A stretch of 64,000 bases of DNA, taken from positions 2,969,001 through 3,033,000 of the forward strand of contig NZ_LT629783.1 in the NCBI RefSeq assembly GCF_900105835.1, given 5' to 3'. This document shows, in pieces, positions 62,899 through 64,000 of this stretch. The stretch comes from Pseudomonas fragi. GTDB taxonomy: Bacteria > Pseudomonadota > Gammaproteobacteria > Pseudomonadales > Pseudomonadaceae. The position numbers were made by a program, and so were the translations under genes. Under the pieces are notes generated by a model. That model did no database searches. It was not told where the DNA came from and worked only from the letters and a program-made list of their open reading frames with translations. The number at the start of each line of letters is the position of its first letter. Within the stretch, counting starts at the first letter, position 1.

Positions 62899-64000
62899 TC
62901 AACTGTCTGCGCGGGTGCCCAGGCCCATCGCCTGGCGGGCAAACCATCGTTTGGCCGGGGGCAGCAGATCGAGGCCGAGCAAGCCCAGGTTTCGACCAAA
63001 CGAAACCAGCGGTTGCTCACTGCCAAACACCCGCGTCACTTTGTCCGAGAACCCGATGGTCAGTTGCTGGTCGAGTTGTTGCGCCTGTTGATAACTCAAC
63101 AGGGTCGCGAAATCACCCGGGTTCTTGTCACTGGCCAACAAAGCGTCGGCCAGCGCCTGGGCATCACGCAGGGAAAGGTTGAAGCCCTGCCCCGCAATCG
63201 GATGCAGGCTATGGGCGGCATTGCCCAGCACCGCCAGATGCGGGCGTACCTGCTCTTGCGCTTCAATCAGGGTCAGGGGGTACAGATGCCGCGCACCCAC
63301 TTGTTTGAGAGTGCCCAGACGATAGCCGAAAACGCCCTGCAACTCGCTGAGAAAGCTGCGTTCGTCCAGGGCCGCCAGACGCTGCGCGTCCATCCCCAGA
63401 CGAGTCCACACCAGCGCGCAGCGGTTGTCAGGCAACGGCAGCAAGGCCATCGGGCCTTCGTCGGTGAAACGTTCGAACGCCATGCCGGCGTGGGGCTGGC
63501 TCGGGGTGATATTGGCAATCAGCGCGCTCTGGTTGTACGGCTGCTGGCGCACATGGATGCCCAGCTTCTCGCGCAAGCCCGACCGCCCGCCATCGGCCAG
63601 GACGGCAAGGTCGCAGTCCAGGGCGGTTTCGTCGTTAAGGGTCAGGCGATAGCCGTCTTCCAGCGGTTGCATGTGGATAACTTCAGCCGGGCAACGCCAG
63701 CTGATCACGTCCGGGTCCAGGCTTTTCCACAGGCACTGGCCCAGCCAGGCGTTTTCGACCACATAACCCAGCGCTGGCACGCCTTCTTCACTGGCCGACA
63801 GCCGCGCCGTCGAGAAGCGCCCGCGGTCTGACACATGAATGTCCTTGATCGGCTCGCCGCGCTCGGCAATCGACCGCCACAGGCCCAGGCGCTCGTAGAT
63901 GATCCGCGCGCCATAGCTGAGCGCCGAGGAACGGGCATCGTAGCTGGGCTGGTAGCTGTTGCCGGGTGCGAACGGCTCGATCAGCACGATCTTCCAGCCA
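62899..64000 (-). CDS. ubiH: 2-octaprenyl-6-methoxyphenol hydroxylase, 5' part outside
   Basis: Flavin monooxygenase of ubiquinone synthesis; 366 codons are inside and the N-terminus with the FAD GxGxxG lies beyond the right edge (frame reads ...GWKIVLIEPFAPG at the edge). The conserved GNAAHSLHPIAGQGFNLSLRD with Asn after Gly is the UbiH form. A single perfect DnaA-box sequence (63672-63680) occurs in it. Adjacent to ubiI. Confidence 0.9.
   Translation of the reverse strand, partial: GWKIVLIEPFAPGNSYQPSYDARSSALSYGARIIYERLGLWRSIAERGEPIKDIHVSDRGRFSTARLSASEEGVPALGYVVENAWLGQCLWKSLDPDVISWRCPAEVIHMQPLEDGYRLTLNDETALDCDLAVLADGGRSGLREKLGIHVRQQPYNQSALIANITPSQPHAGMAFERFTDEGPMALLPLPDNRCALVWTRLGMDAQRLAALDERSFLSELQGVFGYRLGTLKQVGARHLYPLTLIEAQEQVRPHLAVLGNAAHSLHPIAGQGFNLSLRDAQALADALLASDKNPGDFATLLSYQQAQQLDQQLTIGFSDKVTRVFGSEQPLVSFGRNLGLLGLDLLPPAKRWFARQAMGLGTRADS

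Overview
The window is chromosomal DNA of a Pseudomonas, most likely of the fluorescens group. The codon use is GC-rich, the intergenic palindromes are Pseudomonas REP elements, and several gene blocks follow a typical Pseudomonas order (gabP with a basic amino acid ABC transporter; dctBD; cysQ-nudE-yrfG-LysM-LysR-fdhD; gcvTH with an iron ABC transporter and ubiI/ubiH). No phage, plasmid, transposase, rRNA or CRISPR array is visible.

Layout. 0-7.4 kb: the start of a formimidoylglutamase gene behind an IclR regulator, gabP with a sigma-54-type promoter, a polar amino acid ABC transporter (ATPase, binding protein, two permeases), and a methyltransferase-like gene that carries a cluster of perfect DnaA boxes. 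7.5-10.6 kb: a periplasmic hydroxyisourate hydrolase and an HbpS/GlcG-like exported protein, divergent from an HprRS/CusRS-type two-component system, with a palindromic box between them. 10.7-19.7 kb: a carnitine monooxygenase cluster (PAS-HTH regulator, cntB, aldehyde dehydrogenase, cntA, BCCT carrier, D-malate/tartrate dehydrogenase, LysR regulator). It is expected to split carnitine into trimethylamine and malic semialdehyde and feed the carbon skeleton through malate to pyruvate.

19.8-29.5 kb: tRNA-Thr, then a more variable segment: hicAB toxin-antitoxin, a FecI/FecR/FpvA-like iron-siderophore signalling unit, the D-serine cassette dsdX-dsdA-dsdC, and a HigBA-like toxin-antitoxin. 29.6-41.5 kb: an OprD porin, a DsbA-family protein, a catecholate siderophore receptor, agmatine deiminase, rfbB-rfbD for dTDP-rhamnose, the dctB-dctD C4-dicarboxylate sensor pair and a thioesterase-like protein. 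41.6-48.6 kb: cysQ, nudE, yrfG, a BON-LysM protein, a LysR regulator, fdhD and a YdeP-type molybdoenzyme. 48.6-56.8 kb: a candidate small RNA, envelope proteins (one behind a sigma-54-type promoter), a 24-residue membrane peptide, an Lrp-type regulator with a divergent small protein, an orphan GspE/PilB-type ATPase, the QmcA/NfeD pair, a DUF2388 protein and a DegT-type aminotransferase. 56.9-64 kb: gcvH, gcvT, an Fe(III) ABC transporter (permease, binding protein), ubiI and a ubiH truncated by the right edge.

Three repeat families punctuate the window: eight REP doublets of one family, two long inverted repeats of a second and one of a third. They sit almost always just after stop codons. The most unusual signals are the DnaA-box cluster inside a coding region, the complete carnitine-to-trimethylamine cluster with its palindromic upstream sites, and the pairing of an HbpS-like exported protein with hiuH and an HprRS-type sensor system. 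All functional statements come from reading the sequence and from knowledge of the families; no database search was run.
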